From: UBA4312 sp040266995
GTDB lineage: Bacteria; Bacillota_I; Bacilli_A; Erysipelotrichales; Erysipelotrichaceae
Assembly: GCA_040266995.1 (NCBI GenBank)
Contig: JAWRHV010000007.1
Location: 1-38,054 of the forward strand
Length of the DNA: 38,054 nucleotides
Reading direction: 5' to 3'
Part shown: positions 7,653 through 15,968 of the stretch, in pieces
How positions within the stretch are numbered: the first letter of the stretch is position 1
Layout: each line of letters begins with the position of its first letter
Translations under genes and position numbers: made by a program
Notes under the pieces: model-generated
Told to the model about the DNA's origin: nothing
The model's input: the letters and a program-made list of their open reading frames with translations, nothing else
Database searches by the model: none

Positions 7653-8795
7653 ATGGATTTCAATTTGACAGAACAACAAAAAATGATGCAAAAGTTGTTC
7701 AGAGAAGTAGCCAACGGTGTAGTTAAAGAAAATGCCGCTGATGTCGATGAACAAGAAAGATTCGCTACAGAATCTGTTGAAGCAATGCGTCAGGCAAAAA
7801 TGTTAGGAATTCCTTATCCGCGTGAATACGGTGGAGCAGGAGCAGACTATTTAAGTTACATCCTGGCAGTTGAAGAATTGTCTAAAACATGTGCTACAAC
7901 AGGAGTTATTTTAAGTGCTCACACATCTTTGGGTACTTGGCCAATCGCTCAATTTGGTACACCAGAGCAGAAAGAAAAATACTTAACAGATTTATGTACT
8001 GGTAAAAAACTGGCTGCTTTTGGTTTGACGGAACCAAATGCAGGTACTGATGCTGCAAGTCAGCAGACGACAGCTGTTAAAGACGAAAATGGCGATTATA
8101 TTCTGAACGGTACAAAGATCTTTATCACGAATGCCGGTGAAGCAGATGTTTACATTATCTTCGCTATGACAGACAAATCCCAGGGAACTCGTGGTATCTC
8201 CGCATTTATCGTTGAAAAAGATTGGGAAGGATTTACTTTCGGTCTTCATGAAAAGAAACTTGGTATCCGTGGATCGGCTACTCGCGAGTTGATTTTCAAC
8301 AACGTACGTATTCCTAAGGAAAACTTATTAGGAAAAGAAGGAAAAGGTTTCCGTATTGCCATGCAGACACTGGATGGTGGACGTATTGGTATCGCTGCAC
8401 AGGCATTAGGTATTGCGCAGGGTGCTATTGATGAAGTCATTCCTTATGTAAAAGCACGTAAACAGTTTAAACGTCCGATTGCTGCTTTCCAGAACACGCA
8501 GTTCCAGTTAGCTAATATGCAGACACAGGTTGATGCAGCCCGTTTAATGGTTTATAAAGCTGCTATGGCTAAAGAAAATGGTGAACCTTACACTGTATTG
8601 GCAGCCGAAGCTAAATTGTTTGCAGCGGAAGTCGCTATGGATGTAACGACGAAAGCAATCCAGTTGATGGGTGGCTATGGTTATACTCGTGACTTACCGG
8701 TTGAAAGAATGTTCAGAGATGCTAAGATTACTGAAATCTACGAAGGTACAAGTGAAGTACAACGTATGGTAATTTCAGGTGCAATGCTGCGATAA
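7653..8795 (+). CDS. bcd: Butyryl-CoA dehydrogenase (short-chain acyl-CoA dehydrogenase)
   Basis: This 380-residue flavoprotein of the acyl-CoA dehydrogenase family, in this setting, reduces crotonyl-CoA to butyryl-CoA with electrons from EtfAB. Family blocks visible are FGLTEPNAGTDAAS (around 125), the FAD-binding ITNAGEADVYIIFA region, QLMGGYGYTRDLPVERMFRD, and the C-terminal IYEGTSEVQR with the catalytic Glu at about 364. The start has AAAGGAG upstream. etfB and etfA follow directly, as in clostridial Bcd/Etf complexes that couple crotonyl-CoA reduction to ferredoxin reduction; bifurcation here is inferred from that arrangement. The gene heads a six-gene operon. Confidence 0.95.
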   Translation: MDFNLTEQQKMMQKLFREVANGVVKENAADVDEQERFATESVEAMRQAKMLGIPYPREYGGAGADYLSYILAVEELSKTCATTGVILSAHTSLGTWPIAQFGTPEQKEKYLTDLCTGKKLAAFGLTEPNAGTDAASQQTTAVKDENGDYILNGTKIFITNAGEADVYIIFAMTDKSQGTRGISAFIVEKDWEGFTFGLHEKKLGIRGSATRELIFNNVRIPKENLLGKEGKGFRIAMQTLDGGRIGIAAQALGIAQGAIDEVIPYVKARKQFKRPIAAFQNTQFQLANMQTQVDAARLMVYKAAMAKENGEPYTVLAAEAKLFAAEVAMDVTTKAIQLMGGYGYTRDLPVERMFRDAKITEIYEGTSEVQRMVISGAMLR

Positions 8796-8813
8796 GGAAA
8801 GGATTGAAAAGAT

Positions 8814-9608
8814 ATGAAAATCGTCGTTCTTGAAAAACAAGTACCAGATTCAACGGAAATCAGCGTTGATAAGAATACTGGTGCATTAATCCGTGATGGT
8901 GTTCCTGCTATCACTAACCCAGATGACTTAGCTGGTTTGGAAGCTGCTTTACAGTTAAAGGATACAGATCCTTCCATCGAAATCACTGTTATGACAATGG
9001 GTTTGCCAAAAGCTAAGGAAATGTTGGATGAAAGTATCGCTCGTGGTGCGGACAACGGTGTATTGTTAACTGACCGTGTATTAGGTGGTTCTGACACTTG
9101 TGCAACAAGCCGTGCATTAGCTGCTGCTTTGGAAAAAGTTGGATTCGACCTTGTCATTGCCGGCCGTCAGGCTATCGATGGTGATACAGCACAGGTTGGT
9201 CCTCAAACTGCAGAACGTTTAGGCGTTCCTCAGATTACTTATGTTGATGAAATCATTAAAATTGAAGATGGTAAAATTACAGTTAAAAAAGCATTAGATG
9301 ATGTTGATCAGATCATCACATGTAAACTGCCATGCGTATTAACTACTTTATCCGGAATGAATACACCACGCTTCATGAACTGCAACGATATCGTTGACTT
9401 AATGAAGGAAGATAAAGTAAAAGTTATGACGAATGCTGATTTAGGTTTGGATCCATCTCTGGTTGGATTTGCCGGATCTCCTACAAGCGTAAAACGTACA
9501 TTCACGAAGGATGTTTCTGCTGAAACAAATACTTATAACTTGTCTGAGCAGGAAACGGCTACAATGATTGCGAAGACTTTGAAAGAAAAGCAAATCATTA
9601 CGAAATAG
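8814..9608 (+). CDS. etfB: Electron transfer flavoprotein, beta subunit
   Basis: This 264-residue EtfB subunit has the N-terminal family pattern KIVVLEKQVPDSTE and the nucleotide-binding segment AGRQAIDGDTAQVGPQTAE (around residues 118-136), the family signature. With EtfA it forms the flavin dimer that passes electrons from NADH to Bcd and, in clostridial-type systems, to ferredoxin. The ATG is preceded by GGAAAGGA, 18 bases after bcd. Arginine is encoded almost only by CGT, and Ala/Gly/Val codons end mostly in T or A, a high-expression bias shared with the rest of this operon and absent from flanking housekeeping genes such as rsmE. Confidence 0.96.
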   Translation: MKIVVLEKQVPDSTEISVDKNTGALIRDGVPAITNPDDLAGLEAALQLKDTDPSIEITVMTMGLPKAKEMLDESIARGADNGVLLTDRVLGGSDTCATSRALAAALEKVGFDLVIAGRQAIDGDTAQVGPQTAERLGVPQITYVDEIIKIEDGKITVKKALDDVDQIITCKLPCVLTTLSGMNTPRFMNCNDIVDLMKEDKVKVMTNADLGLDPSLVGFAGSPTSVKRTFTKDVSAETNTYNLSEQETATMIAKTLKEKQIITK

Positions 9609-9622
9609 GAGGGAGAAACAGA

Positions 9623-10654
9623 ATGGCTAAATTTGAAGAATATAAAGACATTTTCGTGTTTGTAGAACAGGAAAATGGAAACATTGCAGAAGTTGGTTAT
9701 GAACTGATTTCAGAAGCAAGAAAGCTGGTTGCTTCTATTCCTAGTTTTGGATACAAAGTAGTTGGTGTTTTGCTAGGTAAAGATGTAAAGGATAAAGCAC
9801 AGGACGTAATCGTTCATGGCGCTGATAAAGTAATCGTTGTAGATGACGATTTGTTGAAGGATTATTCAACTCAGTTCTATGCAGATGCATTGACACAGGT
9901 TATTTTGAAATACAAACCAGATTCTTTCCTGACTGGTGCAACTACATTAGGACGTGACCTGGCTCCGCGTGTTGCCGCTCGTATCAATGTTGGTCTGACT
10001 GCCGATGCTACTAAGATCGAAGTGGATACAGAATGGGCTGAAAAAACTGGAGAATCTCTGTTAGATGTTACTCGTCCTACATTCGGTGGTAACTTATTCG
10101 GTACAATCGTATGTAAGGATACTCGTCCTCAGATGGCTACCATTCGTCCGAAGGTATTCGAAATGGCACCAAGTGATGATACACGTACTGGTGAAGTTGA
10201 AGAATTCAAACCTGTATGGACGACAACAGATCCTGAAGTATTTGTAGAAAAAGTCATTGAAAAAGCAAAAGCTGACGTAGATATCACAAAAGCTGACATC
10301 CTGGTTGGTGCCGGACGTGGTGCTGAAGGATGCTTGGACTTAGTACAGGCTGTTGCGGATGAATTAGGCGGCGTTGTTGCTTGCTCTCGTGCTGTTGTAG
10401 AAGATGGATTCCTGCCAAAAGAACGTCAGGTAGGCCAGACTGGTAAAACAGTTCGTCCGTCCTTATACATCGCTTGTGGTATTTCTGGTGCCGTACAGCA
10501 CTGCGCTGGTATGGATAAATCAGATATGATCATCTCCATCAACCGTGACCCTCAGGCAGAAATCTTCTCGATTTCTAACATGGGATTCGTTGGTGATGTA
10601 GAAAAAGTCCTGCCTTTATTGGTAGAAGCTATTAAAGCTGCTAAAGCTGAATAA
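9623..10654 (+). CDS. etfA: Electron transfer flavoprotein, alpha subunit
   Basis: This is the 343-residue EtfA subunit. The N-terminal domain is followed by the C-terminal FAD-binding domain with VGAGRGAEGCLDLVQAVAD (around 230-248), GQTGKTVRPSLYIACGISG (around 272-290) and NRDPQAEIFSISNMGFVGD near the end, all characteristic. It partners EtfB and Bcd. There is no N-terminal ferredoxin extension of the kind seen in some EtfA proteins. AGGAGG precedes the ATG, and the gap to etfB is 14 bases. Codon use is strongly biased as in etfB. Confidence 0.96.
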   Translation: MAKFEEYKDIFVFVEQENGNIAEVGYELISEARKLVASIPSFGYKVVGVLLGKDVKDKAQDVIVHGADKVIVVDDDLLKDYSTQFYADALTQVILKYKPDSFLTGATTLGRDLAPRVAARINVGLTADATKIEVDTEWAEKTGESLLDVTRPTFGGNLFGTIVCKDTRPQMATIRPKVFEMAPSDDTRTGEVEEFKPVWTTTDPEVFVEKVIEKAKADVDITKADILVGAGRGAEGCLDLVQAVADELGGVVACSRAVVEDGFLPKERQVGQTGKTVRPSLYIACGISGAVQHCAGMDKSDMIISINRDPQAEIFSISNMGFVGDVEKVLPLLVEAIKAAKAE

Positions 10655-10679
10655 TTAAATTAAAAAGGAGATCAACAAA

Positions 10680-11552
10680 ATGAAAGTTGGAATTATTGGT
10701 GCCGGTACAATGGGCCAGGGTATCGCTAAAGCTTTCGCACAGGTAGAAGGATATACTGTAGCTTTATGTGATATTAAACAAGAATGGGCCGAAGGCGGAA
10801 AAGAAAAAATCGCTAAAGGATATGCTCGTTTAGTTTCCAAAGGAAAAATGTCCCAGGAAAAAGTAGATGCTATTTTGGCTTCTATTACTCCAGGATTGAA
10901 AGAAGACTTATGCGCAGATGCAGATTTAATCGTTGAAGCTGCATTTGAAGACATGGGTGTTAAACAGAACACTTTCAAAGAATTGGATGCAATTTGTAAA
11001 GAAGAAACGATCTTCGCTTCTAATACTTCTTCTTTATCTATCACTGAAATCGGTAAAGGTGTAAATCGTCCGGTTGTTGGTATGCATTTCTTTAACCCAG
11101 CTGATCGTATGAAACTGATCGAAGTTATCGCTGGTGTTAACACGCCTGCCGAAGTTGTTGAAAGAATTAAAGAGATTTCTGTAGAAATCGGAAAAACTCC
11201 GGTACAGGTTAATGAAGCTGCCGGATTCGTAGTAAACCGTATTTTGGTTCCTATGATCAACGAAGCGGCTTTCATTAAGATGGAAGGTGTTTCCAACATC
11301 GCTGGTATCGATGCAGCTATGAAGTTAGGTGCTAACCATCCAATGGGACCATTGGAATTAGGTGACTACATTGGTTTGGATATCTGTCTGGCTATTATGG
11401 ATGTATTGTACAACGAAACAAAAGACAGCAAATACCGTGCATGTCCATTACTGAGAAAAATGGTACGTGGTGGTAACTTAGGTGTTAAATCCGGAAAAGG
11501 ATTCTACGTTTATAACGCAGACCGTACAAAGACACCGGTTGACGAAATTTAA
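10680..11552 (+). CDS. hbd: 3-hydroxybutyryl-CoA dehydrogenase
   Basis: This 290-residue NAD(P)-dependent dehydrogenase reduces acetoacetyl-CoA to 3-hydroxybutyryl-CoA. The Rossmann glycine motif is GAGTMGQGIAKAF (about 7-19), the SNTSSLSITEI and GMHFFNPADRMKLIEVI blocks carry the catalytic Ser/His region, and the C-terminal helical domain has NHPMGPLELGDYIGLD. Length is normal for Hbd. AAAGGAG precedes the ATG. It stands between etfA and crt. A 10-bp hairpin lies in the 60-base gap before crt. Confidence 0.96.
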   Translation: MKVGIIGAGTMGQGIAKAFAQVEGYTVALCDIKQEWAEGGKEKIAKGYARLVSKGKMSQEKVDAILASITPGLKEDLCADADLIVEAAFEDMGVKQNTFKELDAICKEETIFASNTSSLSITEIGKGVNRPVVGMHFFNPADRMKLIEVIAGVNTPAEVVERIKEISVEIGKTPVQVNEAAGFVVNRILVPMINEAAFIKMEGVSNIAGIDAAMKLGANHPMGPLELGDYIGLDICLAIMDVLYNETKDSKYRACPLLRKMVRGGNLGVKSGKGFYVYNADRTKTPVDEI

Positions 11553-11562
11553 TTTTACAAGG

Positions 11563-11590
11563 AGATTACTCTAATCTTTTAGAGTAATCT
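11563..11590 (+). other. Intergenic hairpin between hbd and crt
   Basis: The perfect 10-base inverted repeat AGATTACTCT / AGAGTAATCT (11563-11572 with 11581-11590) has an 8-base loop, followed by GCTTTTA and then the crt ribosome-binding site. An AAGGAG without a start codon abuts its left arm. The T-run is too short for a strong terminator. It may act as a partial terminator, RNA processing site or stability element within the operon. Confidence 0.6.
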
Positions 11591-11612
11591 GCTTTTATAA
11601 GGAGGATAAATC

Positions 11613-12392
11613 ATGGAAAATGTATTATTAGAAAAACAAGGTCATGTATCAATTATCACTATCAATCGTCCAAAAGCTTTAAACGCTTTGAATACCGCTA
11701 CTTTACAAGATCTGGAAGAAGCTGTAAATACGGTTGCCGCGGATAAAGATACTTATGTAGCTGTTATTACAGGTGCCGGAGAAAAGAGCTTTGTAGCCGG
11801 TGCTGATATTGTTGAAATGAAAGACAAATCCGTTGAAGAAGCAGCTGAATACGGCGCTTACGGAAATAAGATCTTCCGTGCAATCGAACAGTTACATTGT
11901 CCGGTTATTGCAGCTGTGAATGGTTTTGCCTTAGGTGGTGGATGTGAACTGGCTATGTCTTGTGACATTCGTGTTGCCGCTGAAAACGCAATTTTCGGTC
12001 AGCCGGAAGTTGGTTTGGGTATCACACCGGGATTCGGTGGAACACAGCGTTTAGCTCGCTTGGTTCCGGTTGGAATTGCCAAGGAAATGATTTATACAGC
12101 TCGCAATATTAAAGCGGCTAAAGCCTTAGAAATCGGTTTAGTAAATAACGTTGTCCCTGCCGAAGAATTAATGCCGACAGTTATGAAGATGGCTAACGGT
12201 ATCGCAAAGAATGCACCAATTGCGGTTGCTTATGCTAAAAAAGCTATCAATGATGGTTTGCAGAAAGATATCGATGGTGGTATTGCGGAAGAAGTAGAAG
12301 ATTTCTCTGCATGCTTCGCAACAGAAGACCAGACATATGGTATGGAATGCTTCGTTAACCGTGTAAAAGAAAAAGAATTCAAAAACAAGTAA
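11613..12392 (+). CDS. crt: 3-hydroxybutyryl-CoA dehydratase (crotonase)
   Basis: This 259-residue enoyl-CoA hydratase/isomerase family protein dehydrates 3-hydroxybutyryl-CoA to crotonyl-CoA. The oxyanion-hole region is SFVAGADIVEM (about 63-73) and ALGGGCELAMSCDIRVA (about 108-124), which includes the first catalytic Glu. The second catalytic Glu lies in FGQPEVGLGITPGFGGTQRL (about 129-148). Length is typical for clostridial Crt. AAGGAGG precedes the ATG. The gene lies late in the operon, between hbd and the CoA-transferase, whereas classical clostridial loci place crt first. Confidence 0.96.
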   Translation: MENVLLEKQGHVSIITINRPKALNALNTATLQDLEEAVNTVAADKDTYVAVITGAGEKSFVAGADIVEMKDKSVEEAAEYGAYGNKIFRAIEQLHCPVIAAVNGFALGGGCELAMSCDIRVAAENAIFGQPEVGLGITPGFGGTQRLARLVPVGIAKEMIYTARNIKAAKALEIGLVNNVVPAEELMPTVMKMANGIAKNAPIAVAYAKKAINDGLQKDIDGGIAEEVEDFSACFATEDQTYGMECFVNRVKEKEFKNK

Positions 12393-12412
12393 AAGGATAA
12401 GGGTATATTTAA

Positions 12413-13753
12413 ATGGATTACAGTAGAGAATATGCATCAAAGTTATGCTCGGCTGAGCAGGCAGTCAAAGTTGTAAAAAGCGGTGACTGGGTAGACTATG
12501 GATGGTGTACAGGCCATCCGCAGGCTTTGGATAAAGCACTTGCCGCCAGAATGACGGAGCTCGAAGATGTGAAAATCCGTGGTGGTATTGCTTTATGGAA
12601 ACCGGCTATCTTCGATATTGAAAATCCAGGAGCACATTTCACTTGGAATTCATGGCATATGACCGGAATTGAACGTCGTGCAATCAATGAAGGTTTTGCA
12701 TATTATGCACCGGTTCGTTATTCTGAATTACCTCGTTATTATCGCGAAAATGTCGATGATATTGATGTCGCTATGTTCCAGGTATCACCGATGGATAATT
12801 TTGGATATTTCAACTTCGGTCCAAATGGATCGCATATGTTAGACATGTGCAATCGTGCCAAAGTAATCATTGTTGAAGTAAACAAAAATATGCCTAGATG
12901 TCTGGGCGGATTCAGTGAATCCATTCATATTTCTCAAGTATCTCAGATTGTTGAAGGAGATAATCCGGGAATGGGTATCCTGGCGGGTGCTCCAGCGTCA
13001 GAAATTGATGAAAAAGTAGCGCAGTTAATTGTTAATGAGATTCCGGACGGAGCTTGTTTGCAATTAGGTATTGGCGGTATGCCAAACGCTGTGGGTTCAT
13101 TGATTGCGAAATCGGATCTGAAACATTTGGGTGTTCATACAGAAATGTATGTTGATGCTTTTGTTGATATCGCAAATGCCGGAAAAATAGATGGCATTAA
13201 TAAGAATATCGATAAAGGAAGACAAGTATATGCGTTTGGTGCAGGAACACAAAAGCTGTATGATTATTTAGATGATAATCCGGAATGTATGTCTGCGCCT
13301 GTTGACTATACGAATGATATCCGTTCTATTTCCGCATTAGATAACTTCATTTCAATCAATAATGCGGTTGACATTGACTTATTTGGTCAGGTTAGTTCCG
13401 AATCTTCCGGTATTAAACATATCAGTGGAGCCGGAGGACAGCTGGATTTTGTGTTGGGTGCATACTTATCCAAAGGTGGTAAGAGCTTTATTTGTTTATC
13501 TTCTACCTTTAAAACAAAGTCTGGAGAAGTTAAATCCAGAATTGTACCTACATTGAATCCTGGATCTATTGTTACGGATACACGTGCAAATACACATTAT
13601 GTTGTTACGGAATATGGTATGGTCAACCTGAAGGGATTGAATACCTGGCAGCGCGCTGAAGCATTGATTTCCATTGCGCACCCTGATTTCCGTGAAGAGC
13701 TGATCAAACAAGCTGAACAAATGAAGATTTGGAAAAAATCGAATTGTCGTTAA
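12413..13753 (+). CDS. but: Butyryl-CoA:acetate CoA-transferase
   Basis: This 446-residue protein of the 4-hydroxybutyrate/butyryl-CoA CoA-transferase family moves CoA from butyryl-CoA to acetate, releasing butyrate and regenerating acetyl-CoA. The likely CoA-accepting Glu is E244 in VHTEMYVDAF. The glycine-rich SGAGGQLDFV block and the LKGLNTWQRAE region match the But branch as I know it. The distinction from 4-hydroxybutyrate or propionyl CoA-transferases rests on these motifs and on the operon context. It is the last gene of the bcd operon, about 20 bases after crt, and is followed by a strong terminator. No phosphotransbutyrylase or butyrate kinase gene is present in the window. Confidence 0.9.
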   Translation: MDYSREYASKLCSAEQAVKVVKSGDWVDYGWCTGHPQALDKALAARMTELEDVKIRGGIALWKPAIFDIENPGAHFTWNSWHMTGIERRAINEGFAYYAPVRYSELPRYYRENVDDIDVAMFQVSPMDNFGYFNFGPNGSHMLDMCNRAKVIIVEVNKNMPRCLGGFSESIHISQVSQIVEGDNPGMGILAGAPASEIDEKVAQLIVNEIPDGACLQLGIGGMPNAVGSLIAKSDLKHLGVHTEMYVDAFVDIANAGKIDGINKNIDKGRQVYAFGAGTQKLYDYLDDNPECMSAPVDYTNDIRSISALDNFISINNAVDIDLFGQVSSESSGIKHISGAGGQLDFVLGAYLSKGGKSFICLSSTFKTKSGEVKSRIVPTLNPGSIVTDTRANTHYVVTEYGMVNLKGLNTWQRAEALISIAHPDFREELIKQAEQMKIWKKSNCR

Positions 13754-13754
13754 G

Positions 13755-13782
13755 AGTATGGGCTTATACCCATACTTTTTTT
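13755..13782 (+). terminator. Terminator of the butyrate operon
   Basis: AGTATGGG / CCCATACT (13755-13762 with 13769-13776), a 6-base loop and seven T's, two bases after the but stop codon. Strong and GC-containing. Confidence 0.93.
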
Positions 13783-13791
13783 AAAATATAT

Positions 13792-13819
13792 TTGACCTTT
13801 TCATAAATAATGTTACAAT
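13792..13819 (+). promoter_or_regulatory. Sigma-A promoter of the threonine aldolase gene
   Basis: -35 TTGACC (13792-13797), a 16-base spacer, and -10 TACAAT (13814-13819), directly after the butyrate operon terminator and 23 bases before the ATG. Confidence 0.7.
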
Positions 13820-13842
13820 ACCACCTTGAAGGAGGGATGAAT

Positions 13843-14889
13843 ATGTTATCTTTCAGAAATGATTATAGTGAAGGATGTATACCTGAGATTTTGGAATTGC
13901 TGCAAAAAACGAATGGTACGAAATACGATGGCTATGGTTTGGATATCGAGTGTAAAAAAGCAAAAGAGATGATACAAGCAAAAATGCCGGATACAAGTAC
14001 AGATATTCATTTCTTAGTTGGTGGAACACAAACCAATCTGACCATTATCAAAGCGGCATTGCGTTCTTATGAAGCTGTAATAGCGTGTGATTCAGGCCAT
14101 ATTGCTCTTCACGAAACAGGTGCGATTGAAGCTACCGGACATAAAGTAATTACTGTGTCAAACACAAATGGAAAAATCACTCCATCCGAAGTAAAAAAGG
14201 CATATGATGCCCATATGTTAACATATGAACATATGGTTTATCCAAAAATGGTATATATTTCTAACGCGACTGAATTTGGTACTGTATATTCTTTACAGGA
14301 ATTAAAGGATCTTAGAAACATTTGTGATCAGCTGGGTATGTATTTGATGATGGATGGGGCACGTCTTGGCGTCGCCTTAATGTCCGGTGTAGATTACACA
14401 TTAAATGATGTCGCTAAATATTGTGATGTGTTTACAATTGGCGGCACAAAAAACGGAGCTTTATTTGGGGAAGCGGTTGTTATCGTGAATCCCGAACTGA
14501 AAAAGAATTTTCGCTTTGTTATGAAGCAGACAGGCGCAATGCTGGCTAAGGGATGGCTTCTGGGCCTGCAGTTCCAAGCCCTTTTTGAAAAGGATACATT
14601 ATTTATGTATGCTGATTACGAGATTCGTCTTGCTCAATTAATTCAGAAGAAACTTCATGAGCTGCGCTATCCACTATTTATGAAAAGTGAAACCAATCAA
14701 GTTTTTCCATTGGTAACCAGTGAACAATTTGAATTTCTTTCAAAGTATATAGATTTTGAAGTTTGGGAGAAAAGAGACAATTTTTATGTTATTCGTTTTG
14801 CGACTGGCTTCGCAACGAAAAAAGAAGACATTGATCAATTGTTTGTTTACTTGAAAGAAGCAGCTGAATTGAAAAAAGAAGAGAACTAG
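13843..14889 (+). CDS. Low-specificity L-threonine aldolase
   Basis: This 348-residue PLP enzyme of the beta-eliminating lyase/threonine aldolase family cleaves L-threonine or allo-threonine to glycine and acetaldehyde. Seen in order: FRNDYSEG at the N-terminus (the family RSDT-like start), GGTQTNL, HIALHETGAIEATG, the MMDGARLGVAL block with the PLP-contacting Asp, and GGTKNGALFGEA with the PLP-binding Lys near residue 203. The ATG at 13843 was chosen because it lies 6 bases after GGAGGG; ATGs at 13810 and 13837 are upstream of or abut that site. The gene has its own promoter. It is convergent with a minus-strand operon, and a bidirectional terminator covers both stop codons. Confidence 0.88.
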   Translation: MLSFRNDYSEGCIPEILELLQKTNGTKYDGYGLDIECKKAKEMIQAKMPDTSTDIHFLVGGTQTNLTIIKAALRSYEAVIACDSGHIALHETGAIEATGHKVITVSNTNGKITPSEVKKAYDAHMLTYEHMVYPKMVYISNATEFGTVYSLQELKDLRNICDQLGMYLMMDGARLGVALMSGVDYTLNDVAKYCDVFTIGGTKNGALFGEAVVIVNPELKKNFRFVMKQTGAMLAKGWLLGLQFQALFEKDTLFMYADYEIRLAQLIQKKLHELRYPLFMKSETNQVFPLVTSEQFEFLSKYIDFEVWEKRDNFYVIRFATGFATKKEDIDQLFVYLKEAAELKKEEN

Positions 14890-14901
14890 TCTCTTCTTTT
14901 T
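14873..14901. terminator. Bidirectional terminator overlapping two convergent stop codons
   Basis: AAAAAGAAGAGA (14873-14884) pairs perfectly with TCTCTTCTTTTT (14890-14901) around a 5-base loop that contains the stop codons of both convergent genes. A's on the left and T's on the right make it functional in either direction. Confidence 0.88.
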
Positions 14902-15968
14902 ATATTATTGATATCGGTCCATCCCAGAATTCCGTTTTTCTTAATAAAAACACGTTGATCCAATTCTTTCGTAATATGTACAAGATCTCCTTTTTTTAAA
15001 GGCATTTCATAATTTGTGTAATCTTCTGCTTTCTGATTATGAACACATTCTTTTTCAATCCAGAAAGAACGATCCAAATATGCATTATAGACATAGTATT
15101 GATCTTTGGATTCCTTGATTATTTTTATATTTCCATGATTCCATGTAATGAAGAAGGGGTCTTTTGTAACGGGATTTGTATCGCATCGTGCGATAGCTGT
15201 TGGAAGATGATCCATCGAAGCATATGTTACAGACCCTTGATCATAGATCCAGGCATTTAACTGGCCGCTGTCTTTTACCACATTGCCGCCATCAATGCTG
15301 TAGATATTCTTTTTCTTATCATAGATCGGATTGTAATCGGCGATTGTATGACAGTACTCTGTAACAGGCAGATGTCCTACAACAACCGGTTTTTTAAAAC
15401 ATACGTCATCGTTAATAAAAAAACCATGATTGATGACACTTGCCAGATTCTTTCCAAAATTATGCTCATCCTTGATGGCGCTGTGCGCGAAGATGGCAAA
15501 ATCGTTAATTAGAACATGGGGAAGATCGTTACAAAAGGACAATTCTTTCAAAAAGTGTTGTCGCAATGTCTGGCAATACTGCTCCAAGTCTGTATCTGCA
15601 TCAAAAGAGAGTCCGATCTCATGAGCCATATCGTGCAGAATTGATTTTTTTCGTAACGTCAAGATTATTTTTAAAAAATCAAGATGAAAGGAATATAATA
15701 CATTTCGAGCAGTAAAATCACAATTGCCCATTAGACAATAAACATCTTCTTTTTGACACTGCTGCATAATGTAACGGAGGGTCTCCAGATTTTTAGGTCC
15801 TTTTTCCACTTGATCCCCCACAAGGATCAATCGGTCAACATTCGGCAGATACTGTATTTTCTTCAGTAAGTCTTTATAGACATCCAGATTCCCGTGAATA
15901 TCGCTGATTGCGATGGTCCTGCCTTTGGGAGCAGTCTCTAATCTTTTTACGACGATCTTATGGTTCAT
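14886..15968 (-). CDS. Calcineurin-like metallophosphoesterase with C-terminal extension
   Basis: This 360-residue protein has metallophosphoesterase metal-binding motifs: DIHGN (D23, H25), GDQVEKG (D52), GNCD (N82), a later FAHSA His (about 163) and GHLPV His. The pattern resembles PPP-type or ApaH-like phosphatases, with Cys in place of His in GNHE. After about residue 260 comes a non-catalytic region that ends in a beta-rich, SH3-like stretch (KKGDLVHITKELDQRVFIKK, then GILGWTDI), a form seen in bacterial SH3 domains. There is no signal peptide, so it is likely cytosolic. It is the last gene of a five-gene minus-strand operon and overlaps the esterase gene by 11 bases. The substrate is unknown. 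Confidence 0.78.
   Translation of the reverse strand: MNHKIVVKRLETAPKGRTIAISDIHGNLDVYKDLLKKIQYLPNVDRLILVGDQVEKGPKNLETLRYIMQQCQKEDVYCLMGNCDFTARNVLYSFHLDFLKIILTLRKKSILHDMAHEIGLSFDADTDLEQYCQTLRQHFLKELSFCNDLPHVLINDFAIFAHSAIKDEHNFGKNLASVINHGFFINDDVCFKKPVVVGHLPVTEYCHTIADYNPIYDKKKNIYSIDGGNVVKDSGQLNAWIYDQGSVTYASMDHLPTAIARCDTNPVTKDPFFITWNHGNIKIIKESKDQYYVYNAYLDRSFWIEKECVHNQKAEDYTNYEMPLKKGDLVHITKELDQRVFIKKNGILGWTDINNIKRRD

Noticed and set aside
10655..11299. A 214-codon open frame on the minus strand opposite hbd, and similar frames opposite etfB, bcd and thlA
   Set aside because: The opposite strand codes for clear, conserved enzymes. The antisense frames have no ribosome-binding sites or family similarity and arise from the biased codon use of these genes.
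11563..11590. The hbd-crt hairpin as a full terminator
   Set aside because: Only four T's follow, interrupted by GC just after the stem, and crt-but have no visible promoter of their own.
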